64,000 nt of DNA, taken from positions 1 to 64,000 of the forward strand of contig ONIG01000001.1 in the NCBI GenBank assembly GCA_900317855.1, given 5' to 3'. This DNA is from an uncultured Eubacteriales bacterium (lineage in GTDB: Bacteria; Bacillota; Clostridia; Oscillospirales; Oscillospiraceae). The notes beneath the pieces were generated by a model. The model had not been told where the DNA came from, made no database searches, and saw only the letters and a list, made by a program, of their open reading frames with translations. The stretch's first letter is position 1; every line of letters begins with the position of its first letter. This document shows, piece by piece, positions 53,265 through 61,912 of this stretch. The position numbers were made by a program, and so were the translations under genes.

Positions 53265-53915
53265 GTGAAACGCAGTGAGGAACGCGAACGGAATATTCGG
53301 CGGGTGATCCACACGGCGCAGACGCTGTTCATCGCCGATGGCATCGCTGCGACACCCATCAGCCGCATTGCCGAGGCGGCCGGCCTGACGCCGACGTCAC
53401 TGTACCGCTATTTCCGTAACAAGGATGCGCTCGTGTTTGCCGCCTGGCGCGACGCACTGGCCACGTTTTTTACCGATTTCATGGAGCAGTATACGCGCGA
53501 GTCCGCCGCATGCACGACGGGGTATGAGAAGTTCGTCGTCTGCATGCACATTTACTTCCGCATCTATGATGACCAGCCGGAGTGGTATGCCTACACGCGC
53601 GAGATGTTTTCGGCCTACTCCGAGAAAAACACCGGCAGCGACGTCAACAATGTGTTCTGGAAGTACTATGACAAGGAGATCCCCGTCCCGGCGCTCAAGG
53701 CCCTGCGCGAGGGCGTGGCCGACGGCTCGATCCGTCCGGACGTGAATATTTACGCGGTGTATCAGTGTCTGCTCAACGCCTATACCGGCACGACGATCTA
53801 TGAAAATGTGTCGTTCGGTGTCTCGCCGGTCGATATTGTCCAGTTCACCGGGGAACTGCTCGTGAATTATATCAAAAATGAACCGGAAGCTCTGGCACTG
53901 TGCAATAAAAACTGA
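53265..53915 (+). CDS. TetR/AcrR-family transcriptional regulator
   Basis: A 216-residue repressor-type protein. The N-terminal domain (residues about 5-55) has the TetR helix-turn-helix: RRVIHTAQTLFIADGIAATPISRIAEAAGLTPTSLYRYFRNKDAL. The C-terminal part is an all-helical ligand domain with many aromatic residues (EWYAYTREMFSAYSEKN). Start is GTG 53265, set by GGAGG eight bases upstream. TetR proteins near fatty-acid genes often sense acyl-CoA or fatty acids; here the oleate hydratase gene is 1.2 kb away, so that is a reasonable guess but not shown. Confidence 0.9.
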   Translation: MKRSEERERNIRRVIHTAQTLFIADGIAATPISRIAEAAGLTPTSLYRYFRNKDALVFAAWRDALATFFTDFMEQYTRESAACTTGYEKFVVCMHIYFRIYDDQPEWYAYTREMFSAYSEKNTGSDVNNVFWKYYDKEIPVPALKALREGVADGSIRPDVNIYAVYQCLLNAYTGTTIYENVSFGVSPVDIVQFTGELLVNYIKNEPEALALCNKN

Positions 53916-54011
53916 AAAGCACGGATATATGTAACAAATGATACGGTACGAGCGTGCCAGTTTGTTAAGATAATTACAGAATTGCGGGGTATTTCTTTTT
54001 TTGCGCAAATA

Positions 54012-54034
54012 TGTTAGTGCAACTAACATATAAT
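54012..54034 (+). promoter_or_regulatory. TGTTA-N7-TAACA operator and -10 box upstream of the Crp/Fnr gene
   Basis: TGTTA (54012-54016) and TAACA (54024-54028) are a perfect dyad inside a longer TATGTTAGT/ACTAACATA palindrome. TATAAT (54029-54034) follows at once, so the dyad fills the promoter spacer. The same motif with the same spacing lies before oleate hydratase (55023-55039). Confidence 0.7.
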
Positions 54035-54049
54035 TGAAAAGCGGCGGAG

Positions 54050-54742
54050 GTGAGCAGCACGGATAAAAGCAAACGTTCTTATGACTTTACGGTGTGTCTG
54101 CCGTTCTGGAGCATGTTGACGGGCTCCCAGCAGCAGATGCTGCGCCTGAATACGATCGTCCGTTCATACCGCGCGGGGGACGATGTGATCTTTTCCATGC
54201 CGGAAAAAAACGGCCTGTTTCTCGTGCTCTCCGGCGGATTGCGCGTGTTTATTGCGACGGATACCGGCCGCGAGATCACGCTCATGTCGGTCGTCAGCGG
54301 CGGATGCTGCATGCTCAATACGCTCGACAGCGCAGCGCCGGGTGACACGGTCCCCATCCTGCAGGCGAGCAGCGACGCCGTGTTCGCCTACATCAACATT
54401 GTGGCCCTGCGCCCGCTGTGCGCGGAATCGCCGGTCGTGCAGCAGTTTTTGCAGTGCACGCAGGCGCGCAACGTCCAGACGGTGCTCAATAACATAGAGT
54501 ATTATTTTTTCCATCCTCTGCGCAGCTGCATCGCCCGCGTCGTGCTCGAAAAGGCCGACGCCCACCCCGAGGATGGCTTTGCGCGCATCACCCACGAAGA
54601 GATCTCCCACCACCTCGGCACGACGCGCGAGGTCATCAGCCGGGAGCTGGAGGGGATGCGCCAGATGGGCCTTCTGCGCACCGGCCGCGGCAAGATCTAT
54701 GTGCTCGATCGCCCTGCGCTGGAGGGCATGGCCAACTTGTAG
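54050..54742 (+). CDS. Crp/Fnr-family transcriptional regulator
   Basis: A 230-residue regulator. Residues about 20-140 are the cyclic-nucleotide-binding-like beta barrel (VRSYRAGDDVIFSMPEKNGLFLVLSGGLRVFI), then a long dimer helix and a C-terminal winged helix with FARITHEEISHHLGTTREVISRELEGMRQMGLL. Cys residues are not arranged as in FNR, so the signal is unknown. The GTG at 54050 overlaps the AGGAGG site; an ACG lies exactly eight bases after it, so initiation needs care. A TGTTA-N7-TAACA dyad covers its own promoter. An 18-base inverted repeat terminator follows. Confidence 0.88.
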   Translation: MSSTDKSKRSYDFTVCLPFWSMLTGSQQQMLRLNTIVRSYRAGDDVIFSMPEKNGLFLVLSGGLRVFIATDTGREITLMSVVSGGCCMLNTLDSAAPGDTVPILQASSDAVFAYINIVALRPLCAESPVVQQFLQCTQARNVQTVLNNIEYYFFHPLRSCIARVVLEKADAHPEDGFARITHEEISHHLGTTREVISRELEGMRQMGLLRTGRGKIYVLDRPALEGMANL

Positions 54743-54775
54743 GGTGCGTTTGACAACCGGATATATCCAATTTTG

Positions 54776-54819
54776 AAGCTGTCAAAAAGCAAAATTTGCT
54801 TTTTGACAGCTTTCTTTTG
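54776..54819 (+). terminator. terminator after the Crp/Fnr gene
   Basis: Perfect 18-base arms (54776-54793 and 54795-54812), beginning AAGCTGTCAAAAAGC, are followed by TCTTTTG. Confidence 0.8.
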
Positions 54820-55022
54820 TGCTATATGACACATTTTGATTTGGCATTCGGCGAAAAACGGTCAAAATGCACAATAACAAATCGTCAATTTGGTGACATT
54901 CAACGAAACCAAGTGGTTATGTTTAATTATCGCCATTTACGTAACAAATGGTGCAGTAAAGACGGCGAAATGCGCTATATTGATAATTGTCAAACGAAGT
55001 TGTTTCTTTTTTTGGAGACAAG

Positions 55023-55039
55023 TGTTAGTGACCATAACA
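55023..55039 (+). promoter_or_regulatory. TGTTA-N7-TAACA operator upstream of oleate hydratase
   Basis: TGTTA (55023-55027) and TAACA (55035-55039) have seven bases between them, as in the Crp/Fnr promoter; both copies share TGTTAGTG. The dyad lies about 70 bases before the ATG at 55107, where an activator or repressor could act. The core promoter of the hydratase was not certain. Confidence 0.65.
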
Positions 55040-55106
55040 GAAGAAACTCGTGCAGCGGACTGCACAAGAAATACGGAAAACACATCATGAATGGGAGGTA
55101 CACAGA

Positions 55107-56882
55107 ATGTATTACAGCAGCGGTAACTATGAGGCGTTTGCAACGCCGAAAAAACCCGAAGGCATCGACAACAAGTCGGCTTATGTCGTCGGCACCGGCC
55201 TGGCCGGTCTGGCGGCGGCCTGCTTCCTGATCCGCGATGCGCAGATGCCCGGCGAGCACATCACGCTCTTTGAGCACCTGCCGGTGGCCGGCGGCTCCTG
55301 CGACGGCATCTACGATGCGACCAAGGGCTTCATCATGCGCGGCGGCCGCGAGATGGATAACCACTTCGAGTGCATGTGGGATCTGTTCAAGTCCATCCCG
55401 TCGATCGTGAACCCGGGCGAGACGATCTTCTCCGAGTACTACTACCTCAACAAGGAAGACCCGAACTTCTCCCTGTGCCGTGTCACCGAGAAGCAGGGCC
55501 AGGACGCCCACACCGACCGCAAGTACGGCCTGACGCCCGGCGCTGCCACCCAGCTGCTGAAGCTGTTCATGGCGACCAACAAGTCCCTCGAGGACAAAAC
55601 CATCGACGACGTGTTCGACGATGAGTTCTACGCCACGAACTTCTGGACCTACTGGCAGACCATGTTCGCGTTCGAGAAGTGGCACAGCGCCCTTGAGATG
55701 AAGCTCTACCTGCAGCGCTACATCCACCACATCGACGGCCTGCCGGATCTGAGCGCACTGCGTTTCACCCGCTACAACCAGTACGAGTCCATGATCCTCC
55801 CGATGTGCAAATACATCACCGACCACGGCGGAAAGGTCCTCTTCGACACCACGGTCACGAACATCGTCTGCGACTGCACCGAGGACAAGAAGGTCGCCAA
55901 GAAGATCGAGTACACCCAGGGCGGCGTGGAAAAGGTCATCGAGCTGACCGAGAACGATCTCGTCATCTGCACCAACGGCTGCCAGGGCGACGCGTCCGCT
56001 TACGGCGACAACACCCACGCGCCGGTCGTGACGGTCAAGAACGGCGAAGGCCCGTCCGTCGAGATGTGGAAGAAGCTCGCCGCGCAGGATCCGGCGTTCG
56101 GCCGTCCCGAGAAGTTCTTCAAGGACATCAAGGAGACCAGCTGGGAGTCCTGGACCGTTGACACGGCCAACAAACAGATCCTCGACGCCATCCAGAAGAT
56201 CTGCAAACGCGACCCGCTGTCCGGCAAGGTCGTCACCGGCGGCATCGTCACCTGCCGCGATTCGAGCTGGCTCATCAGCTGGACCATCAACCGTCAGGGC
56301 CAGTTCCAGGAGCAGCCGAAGGATCACTGCCTGATCTGGGTCTACGGCCTCAACTGCTGGGACGACAAGGGCGACTTCATCAAGAAGAATATGTGCGACT
56401 GCACCGGCATCGAGCTGGCGGCAGAGTGGCTGTACCACATCGGCATCCCCGAGGATCAGATCATGGATCTGGCCACGAACGAATGCAATACCACGCCGTG
56501 CATGATGCCTTACGTCACCACGTTCTTTGAGCCCAGAGCCGAAGGCGACCGCCCGAAGGTCGTGCCCGATGGTTCGGTCAACCTCGCGTTCGTCGGCCAG
56601 TTCGCCGACACCCCGCGCGACACCGTGTTCACCACCGAGTACTCCATCCGCACCGCGATGGAAGCGGTCTACACGCTCTGCAACGTCGACCGCGGCGTGC
56701 CGGAAGTCTGGGGCAGCGTGTATGATATCCGCGACCTGCTCTACGCGACCAGCAAGCTGCTCGACGGCAAGAAGCCGCTGGAGTTCCTGCTCCCGTCGGT
56801 CCTGCCGCTGCTCGACCTCGTCAAGGAGCCGCTGCTCAACAACGTTGTGGTGGATCTGCTCAAGAAGTATAATATCGTCTGA
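55107..56882 (+). CDS. ohyA: oleate hydratase
   Basis: A 591-residue FAD enzyme that adds water across the cis-9 double bond of unsaturated fatty acids, giving 10-hydroxy acids; formerly named myosin-cross-reactive antigen. The dinucleotide site is VVGTGLAGLAAACFL (residues 27-41), followed by MRGGREMDNHFECMWD with the conserved acidic residue, then AFEKWHSALEMKLYLQRYIHHI and, near the end, the FVGQFADTPRDTVFTTEYSIRTAMEA block. GGGAGG lies eight bases before ATG 55107. It is single, with a terminator after it. A TGTTA-N7-TAACA dyad is upstream. It can detoxify or modify fatty acids, for example those freed by the lipases. Confidence 0.97.
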   Translation: MYYSSGNYEAFATPKKPEGIDNKSAYVVGTGLAGLAAACFLIRDAQMPGEHITLFEHLPVAGGSCDGIYDATKGFIMRGGREMDNHFECMWDLFKSIPSIVNPGETIFSEYYYLNKEDPNFSLCRVTEKQGQDAHTDRKYGLTPGAATQLLKLFMATNKSLEDKTIDDVFDDEFYATNFWTYWQTMFAFEKWHSALEMKLYLQRYIHHIDGLPDLSALRFTRYNQYESMILPMCKYITDHGGKVLFDTTVTNIVCDCTEDKKVAKKIEYTQGGVEKVIELTENDLVICTNGCQGDASAYGDNTHAPVVTVKNGEGPSVEMWKKLAAQDPAFGRPEKFFKDIKETSWESWTVDTANKQILDAIQKICKRDPLSGKVVTGGIVTCRDSSWLISWTINRQGQFQEQPKDHCLIWVYGLNCWDDKGDFIKKNMCDCTGIELAAEWLYHIGIPEDQIMDLATNECNTTPCMMPYVTTFFEPRAEGDRPKVVPDGSVNLAFVGQFADTPRDTVFTTEYSIRTAMEAVYTLCNVDRGVPEVWGSVYDIRDLLYATSKLLDGKKPLEFLLPSVLPLLDLVKEPLLNNVVVDLLKKYNIV

Positions 56883-56916
56883 CGTACCATCCCGTTAGAT
56901 GTCGCATCCCCCTTTG

Positions 56917-56950
56917 CCCCGGCAGCGAGAGCTGCCGGGGCATTTTGCGC
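56917..56950 (+). terminator. terminator after oleate hydratase, first of a duplicated pair
   Basis: CCCCGGCAGC and GCTGCCGGGG close a GAGA loop and are followed by CATTTTGCGC. The whole 34-base element recurs exactly at 57060-57093. Confidence 0.85.
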
Positions 56951-56999
56951 GGCGAGAACAGGGTGCTGCGTACTGTGATCGAGCAGCGGGGGAGCTCGA

Positions 57000-57022
57000 G
57001 GGGGCAAGGCCCGCCTCGAATG
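57000..57022 (+). repeat. intergenic repeat, copy 2
   Basis: Exact copy of the 23 bases at 53013-53035. Here it lies between the two copies of the duplicated hairpin and inside a longer TCGAGG/CCTCGA dyad. Confidence 0.8.
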
Positions 57023-57030
57023 AGATTTCA

Positions 57031-57060
57031 GGAAAAGGTTGGACGTGTCCAGCCTTTTCC
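57031..57060. repeat. inverted repeat between duplicated hairpins
   Basis: GGAAAAGGTTGGAC and GTCCAGCCTTTTCC (57031-57044, 57047-57060) pair with one wobble around GT. With its neighbours it makes a run of several hairpins in 180 bases. Confidence 0.65.
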
Positions 57061-57093
57061 CCCGGCAGCGAGAGCTGCCGGGGCATTTTGCGC
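57060..57093 (+). repeat. second copy of the 34-base hairpin
   Basis: Exact duplicate of 56917-56950. On the plus strand it is a second terminator-like hairpin; on the minus strand it lacks a T run, so it is a poor stop for the leftward kinase operon. Confidence 0.8.
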
Positions 57094-57137
57094 ACAAAAA
57101 TCCAGCGTCGCTGTTTGCGGCGCCGGATTTCAGTCGG

Positions 57138-58151
57138 TTATTCTTCTACGACCGGGAACGTGACCCGCACCTCGAACCCCGCCCCCCAGTCGGACGCGGC
57201 GGTGAGCGTGAGGCCCAGGTCCTTTGCGACCTCGCGCGCGAGGTAGAGCCCCATGCCGGTGGCCTTGTTCTTCTCGTGGCCGGAGTCTCCGGTGAAGCCC
57301 TTTTCAAACACGTACGGCAGGTCGCACGCGCGCACGCCCGGCCCGTTGTCGCGGACGGACAGGACGGTCGCTGCATCGCCGCTTTCCAGGGAAAAGGTCA
57401 GCACCGGCTTTTCGAGCGCATACTTCACGCTGTTGCTCACGACCTGCCCAAGCAGAAAACACAGCCCGCGCCGGTCAGCAAAGACCGTCTCGTCCGCGAG
57501 CCGGATCTCGACCCGGAAGCCCTTTTCCTCCAGCAGCGGGCGGTAATCGTCGAGCACCTCGTCGATGCAGCCGCGCAGCGTCAGCCGCTCAAAGCGATAG
57601 TCGCGCCGCGCACCGCGCAGGCGGGCGTAGTAGAGCATCTGATCGATGAACGCCTGCATCCGGTTGCGCACGTAGTCGAGCTTGAAGCCCACGGCCTCCG
57701 GTAGCGTGTCGCGTCGGTTGTCGAGCACGAGCGTCAGCAGCGCCAGCGGCGTTTTCACCTCGTGCGCCCAGAGCTCCACGTAGTTTTCGTAGTCGTCCAT
57801 CTGCGTCTGTAACTGCGCGATGGCCTGCTGCTGCGCGCGCAGCGTCTCGCCGAGCAGGTGCACGCTCTGCGCCTCGTTTGCCGAGAGCAGGCGGCACAGC
57901 GCCTGCTCGTGTTCTGCGTCCGGTGCGGTCAGAAAGGTCATAAAGGCCTGCTCCCGCCGCTTCGAGCGCGCGCAGAGCACCGCGCACACGCCGGCGAACA
58001 GAAACACCGTCGCCAGCACGATCACGGCCGTCATGGCGACGAACGCCCGCGCGTCCGCCAGCCAGAGCAGCAGTGCGGCGAGCGCGTCCACACCCAGCAG
58101 CAGGCCCAGCCACGGCAGGTACTGCCGCAGATAGCTTCCGTTACGCTTCAT
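57138..58151 (-). CDS. Bce-like intramembrane-sensing histidine kinase
   Basis: A 337-residue kinase with only two N-terminal membrane segments (about 11-31 and 38-60) and almost no extracellular loop, the BceS-type pattern that senses through its ABC permease. The phosphate acceptor is His130 in LWAHEVKTPLALL. ATP-binding boxes are SNSVKYAL, VRDNGPGV and GMGLYLAREVAKDLG. GGAGG lies six bases before ATG 58151. It overlaps the regulator by 11 bases and ends the bceAB-RS order. It probably controls the upstream ABC genes. Confidence 0.92.
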   Translation of the reverse strand: MKRNGSYLRQYLPWLGLLLGVDALAALLLWLADARAFVAMTAVIVLATVFLFAGVCAVLCARSKRREQAFMTFLTAPDAEHEQALCRLLSANEAQSVHLLGETLRAQQQAIAQLQTQMDDYENYVELWAHEVKTPLALLTLVLDNRRDTLPEAVGFKLDYVRNRMQAFIDQMLYYARLRGARRDYRFERLTLRGCIDEVLDDYRPLLEEKGFRVEIRLADETVFADRRGLCFLLGQVVSNSVKYALEKPVLTFSLESGDAATVLSVRDNGPGVRACDLPYVFEKGFTGDSGHEKNKATGMGLYLAREVAKDLGLTLTAASDWGAGFEVRVTFPVVEE

Positions 58152-58818
58152 GCGCCACCTCCAACCGGTAGCCGACGCCGCGCACGGACACGAGCTGCTG
58201 GCACATGCCAAGGGACGCCATCGTCTTTTTCAGCCGCGTGAGGTTGACCTGCAGCGCATTTTCGTCGATGAATTCCGTCGTGCCCCAGAGTGCGCGGCTC
58301 AGGTCGTCTTTCGTGACGGTCTGCCCGCCGTGCGCCAGCAGCGTTTCGAGCAGCTTGCCCTGATTCGGCGGCAGGACGACGGACTGATTGTGGATGAAGA
58401 GCGTGTAGGTCTGCCGGTCGAGCAGAAAGTCCGCCCCCTCGAGCAGGTTCGGCCGCCCCTCGTAGCGCTTGAGGACGTTTCCGATGCGCGCGAGCAGCCG
58501 CTCTTTCCGATAGGGTTTGGTGAGGTATTCGTCCGCGCCGAGCTCGAGCGCGTGCACCTCGTCGCGCAGTTGGTCGCGCGAGGTCAGCACGAGCACGGGC
58601 AGGGCGCTGCGCTGCTTGAGATCGCGGCAGATCTGAAACCCGCTCACTTCCGGCAGGTTCAGATCCAGCAGCACCAGATCGGGGGCGAGCGCGAGTATCT
58701 GCCCGGTCACGTCCGCAAAGTCCGTGACCTCCGTGACGGCGTAGCCCGCCCGGCGCAGCATATCTGCCAGTTCCTCGCGCATGAGCGCCTCGTCTTCCAC
58801 GACGGCGATGTGTTTCAT
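58141..58818 (-). CDS. Bce-like OmpR-family response regulator
   Basis: A 225-residue regulator. The receiver domain has the acidic pocket VEDE, the phospho-acceptor Asp52 in VLLDLNLPE and Lys102 or so in LTKPY. The C-terminal winged helix includes NLTRLKKTMASLG and VRGVGYRLE. The start MKHIAVVEDEAL is conserved, with GAAAGGGGG upstream. It pairs with the kinase, overlapping it by 11 bases. A target could be the bceAB promoter region, where a GCTGTC/GACAGC dyad is present. Confidence 0.94.
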   Translation of the reverse strand: MKHIAVVEDEALMREELADMLRRAGYAVTEVTDFADVTGQILALAPDLVLLDLNLPEVSGFQICRDLKQRSALPVLVLTSRDQLRDEVHALELGADEYLTKPYRKERLLARIGNVLKRYEGRPNLLEGADFLLDRQTYTLFIHNQSVVLPPNQGKLLETLLAHGGQTVTKDDLSRALWGTTEFIDENALQVNLTRLKKTMASLGMCQQLVSVRGVGYRLEVAHEA

Positions 58819-58842
58819 CGCGCCGCCCCCTTTCCGTGTGCG

Positions 58843-60897
58843 TTATTCTTCGCGTTCCGGCGCCATCAGCCCCAGCAGATACCGGCTGCTGGACCGCTTG
58901 ACGGCCGCCATGTACAGCCATTCTACCACACACAGCAGCAAAATCATAGCACCGGCGGCGATCATCATTTCCGTCATGCCGTTTTGTGCGCTCACAGAGA
59001 GAATGCCGGAAAAGAGCGCGCGCACGCCGAACAGGCTGCTGACCGCCGCCACGCCGACCGGCAGACCGAAGTACCAGTTGATCTGCGCCTTTGCCGCGCG
59101 GCAGAGCGTGTCGTGCTCTGCGCCGAGGCGCACGAGCGTCCGGTAGCGGCGCGCGGCCTTTTGCTGGCCCATGAGAAACTGCACGCCGATGATGGTGTTG
59201 GCCACGACGAGGAAGATGATGGCGAGGTAGATGGTCAGGTAGCTTGCCGCGACAATGTAAAACAGCTCGCGGCCGAGGTTCTGCAGGTAGCTCTCGTACG
59301 GCAGGCCGAGCGGGTCGAGAAGCGCGTTCATGTCCGCGATGGCGTTCATGAGGCTCTTGCCCTCCGTCATGGACGGGGCGAGCACGCCGTCGAGGTAGAC
59401 GTCATAGTCGCCCTGCGTGTAGTGGTCGAACACCGCGTCCGGCACGATGAGCGCGAACGACATCGTGATCGACCGGTCGGTGACGACGCTCACCGACTGC
59501 ACCTGCCCGCGGAGCGTGAACGGCGCGCCGTCGATCGTGATGGCAGAGCCCTCCGCGATCAGGCGGTTGAGCAGCGCCGTGCGGCTGGCGAGAGAGACCT
59601 CGCTGTCGCAGTAGACGGCGGCCTCGTTGTCCGCGAGCGTCAGCTCCGGCTGACCGGCTGCGGCCAGCAGGTGGTTGTAGCCGCTGAGCGCGATCAGGTG
59701 CGGATAGCCCACAGCCTCCAGCATGTATTGCAGCTGCTGGCGCTCATCGGCGTCAGGAATCGTGTCCGCAGCGCGCTCCAGCGCTTCATACCGGACGGCG
59801 TGGTCGCGGTCCTCCGTCGTGCGGATGTAGCCGATGCGCATCTCGAAGAGATCGGAAAATGCGCCGTCGAGCCCGTGCGCAGTCAGCGTCTCGCGCACAG
59901 TGTCGCTGTCCTCGCTGTCGGTGGGGAAGGTGTAGTCGAGCGTGTGCGTCTCGGCGCGGGACGTGCGCGCGGTCGCCACGCCTGCGCCGAAGCAGCACAG
60001 CGCGGCCAGAATCAGCAGCGAGCAGATCGCCAGCGCGCCGGAGCGGTGGATGACCGTCTCCTCGACCTGACGGAAGTTGAACACCCGCAGCCTGCCCACG
60101 CGGCCTTCGCGCCGGGCCAGCCGGTCGATGATGACGCGCAGCCCGTAAAACAGCAGCAGCGTGCCCGCGACGCCGAGCGCGAGCGTGCCCGCCATGTACC
60201 GCAGGTCGCTCCACGCGCGCCCGCCAATGGCGAGCGTGTAAGCAGCGGCAAGCAGCGCGATGCCCAGCACGAGCGCCGCAGCGTAGACGGCGGCGGGGCG
60301 CTGCTTTTTCGTGCCCTCCGGTGCATCTGTGAGCAGTGCGCCGATCTCCTCGCGCACGATCTTCCCGCTGAGGATGAGCGAGGCCAGCAGCTTGATCAGA
60401 AGAAAGCCCACGGCCGTCCACACGATGGCGGACAGGGAGAGTGTGAACTGATGCCCCACGATGCCGAGTCCGACGAGCCGCGCCGTGACGAGGCTGATGA
60501 CCTCCGAGATCAGCAGCGCCGCCGGCAGGCCGATGGCCAGCGCGATGAGGCTCGAGCGCAGATCCTCCGCCAGCAGCATGCCGAAGAGCTTGCGCCGCTG
60601 CATGCCCAGCATGAGGTAGACACCGAATTCATGCCGCCGCCGCGTGAGCTGAAAGCGGTTGGCATAGTACACGAGGAAAAACAGGATGAACAGCGTCAGT
60701 CCATACAGCACCGGGATGAGCGACAGCAGCCGGTCCACGGCGTTGCTCTCCATGCGCTGCAAAAACACCATCACATCCTGATGCGACAGGGAGAGGATGA
60801 TGTAAAACGCGATGATCGAGATGACCAGCGATGTGAAAAACAGCCCGTTTTCCCGGCGGCTGCGGCGGCTGTTGCGCGCGACAAGTTCAGAGAACAT
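58843..60897 (-). CDS. Bce-like ABC transporter permease
   Basis: A 684-residue FtsX/MacB-type permease with about ten segments and one large extracellular domain (about residues 310-520), the BceB layout. The N-terminal LTRRRHEFGVYLMLGMQRRKLFGML block is typical, and LYRAAKAQINWYFGLP-like text (LCRAAKAQINWYFGLPVG) lies in the C-terminal part. Such modules remove cell-wall-acting peptides and signal their presence to the kinase. The ATG at 60897 follows GGAGGAGG by eight bases and overlaps the ATPase gene by 11 bases. Confidence 0.92.
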   Translation of the reverse strand: MFSELVARNSRRSRRENGLFFTSLVISIIAFYIILSLSHQDVMVFLQRMESNAVDRLLSLIPVLYGLTLFILFFLVYYANRFQLTRRRHEFGVYLMLGMQRRKLFGMLLAEDLRSSLIALAIGLPAALLISEVISLVTARLVGLGIVGHQFTLSLSAIVWTAVGFLLIKLLASLILSGKIVREEIGALLTDAPEGTKKQRPAAVYAAALVLGIALLAAAYTLAIGGRAWSDLRYMAGTLALGVAGTLLLFYGLRVIIDRLARREGRVGRLRVFNFRQVEETVIHRSGALAICSLLILAALCCFGAGVATARTSRAETHTLDYTFPTDSEDSDTVRETLTAHGLDGAFSDLFEMRIGYIRTTEDRDHAVRYEALERAADTIPDADERQQLQYMLEAVGYPHLIALSGYNHLLAAAGQPELTLADNEAAVYCDSEVSLASRTALLNRLIAEGSAITIDGAPFTLRGQVQSVSVVTDRSITMSFALIVPDAVFDHYTQGDYDVYLDGVLAPSMTEGKSLMNAIADMNALLDPLGLPYESYLQNLGRELFYIVAASYLTIYLAIIFLVVANTIIGVQFLMGQQKAARRYRTLVRLGAEHDTLCRAAKAQINWYFGLPVGVAAVSSLFGVRALFSGILSVSAQNGMTEMMIAAGAMILLLCVVEWLYMAAVKRSSSRYLLGLMAPEREE

Positions 60898-61660
60898 TCG
60901 CACTGCCTCCTCCCAGCTGCGCCATGACGGCCAGAATGCGCCCGTAAAACGCCTGCTGCGTCTCGTCCGGCACGTCGCGCCGCAGCTCGTGGAAGAGCAC
61001 GCCGTCCTGGATGAAGAGGATGCGCTTGCAGTAGCTCGCGGCGTTGCAGTCGTGCGTGACCATGAGGATCGTCGTGCCGGCATCCGCGTTCAGGCCGGAG
61101 AGCTTTTCCATGAGCGAGCGCGCATTTTTCGAGTCGAGCGCGCCCGTTGGCTCGTCGGCCAGCACGATCTCGGGGTCGAGGATGAGCGCGCGCGCCGCCG
61201 CGATGCGCTGCTTCTGCCCGCCGGACATCTGTGCCGGAAACTTGTCGAGCACGTCCGTCACTTCCAGATAGTCTGCGAGCTTTGTCAGCCGCTCGCGGCT
61301 CTCGGCCTCGGACACACCGTGCAGCGACAGCGGCAGGAGAATGTTCTCCCGGCCGGTGAGGTTGTCGATGAGCTCAAAGTTCTGGAACAGGTAGCCGATC
61401 TCCTTGCCGCGGTAGTCGGCGAGCTCCTTGCCGTGCAGCGTCGTGATGCACTTGCCGTGCAGGGCGACGGCGCCGCTGCTCGGCGCGATGACGGTCGCAA
61501 TGCAGTTGAGCAGCGTCGATTTGCCCGAACCGCTGCTGCCCATGATGCCGAGAAACTCGCCCGGCATGACCTGAAACGAGATGCCGTCGAGCGCGCGGGT
61601 CAGATTCGGCTCCTTGCCGTAATATTTTTTCAGGGCTGCAATTTCGAGAATGGGTTCCAT
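60887..61660 (-). CDS. Bce-like ABC transporter ATPase
   Basis: A 257-residue ATPase of the MacB/LolD/BceA type. Walker A is GSSGSGKST (41-49), the signature is MSGGQKQRIAAARAL, and Walker B is IVLADEPTGALD. The GYLFQNFELIDNLTG Q-loop is typical. The ATG at 61660 is set by GGAGG eight bases upstream. It leads bceA-B-R-S in the leftward direction. A promoter was not clear, but a GCTGTC/GACAGC dyad lies about 80-100 bases upstream. Confidence 0.94.
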   Translation of the reverse strand: MEPILEIAALKKYYGKEPNLTRALDGISFQVMPGEFLGIMGSSGSGKSTLLNCIATVIAPSSGAVALHGKCITTLHGKELADYRGKEIGYLFQNFELIDNLTGRENILLPLSLHGVSEAESRERLTKLADYLEVTDVLDKFPAQMSGGQKQRIAAARALILDPEIVLADEPTGALDSKNARSLMEKLSGLNADAGTTILMVTHDCNAASYCKRILFIQDGVLFHELRRDVPDETQQAFYGRILAVMAQLGGGSANVL

Positions 61661-61741
61661 TGCATATACCTCCTTTGCTTTCTGCTGCCATGGTACAACA
61701 CCCGGCGCGCAAAATCCACTTACAGTGCCTGAAAGGTTTTT

Positions 61742-61759
61742 GCTGTCCGGCTTGACAGC
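61742..61759. promoter_or_regulatory. dyad upstream of the bce-like operon
   Basis: GCTGTC (61742-61747) and GACAGC (61754-61759) are perfect 6-base arms with six bases between. It could be a binding site for the OmpR-type regulator, in the gap between the ATPase gene and the divergent XRE gene. Confidence 0.4.
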
Positions 61760-61912
61760 CGCGCGGCGGCAGGATATGCTGAAACTATTGAAATCATAGC
61801 CCCGCAACCGCCGGTTGACACATTTGACAGTCGCCTTGGTGGCGCGCAACCGGCCGATCTGGTATCCTGTTCACAGTCAGAAACGGAAAATCCACACGGG
61901 AGGAAGCTACGT

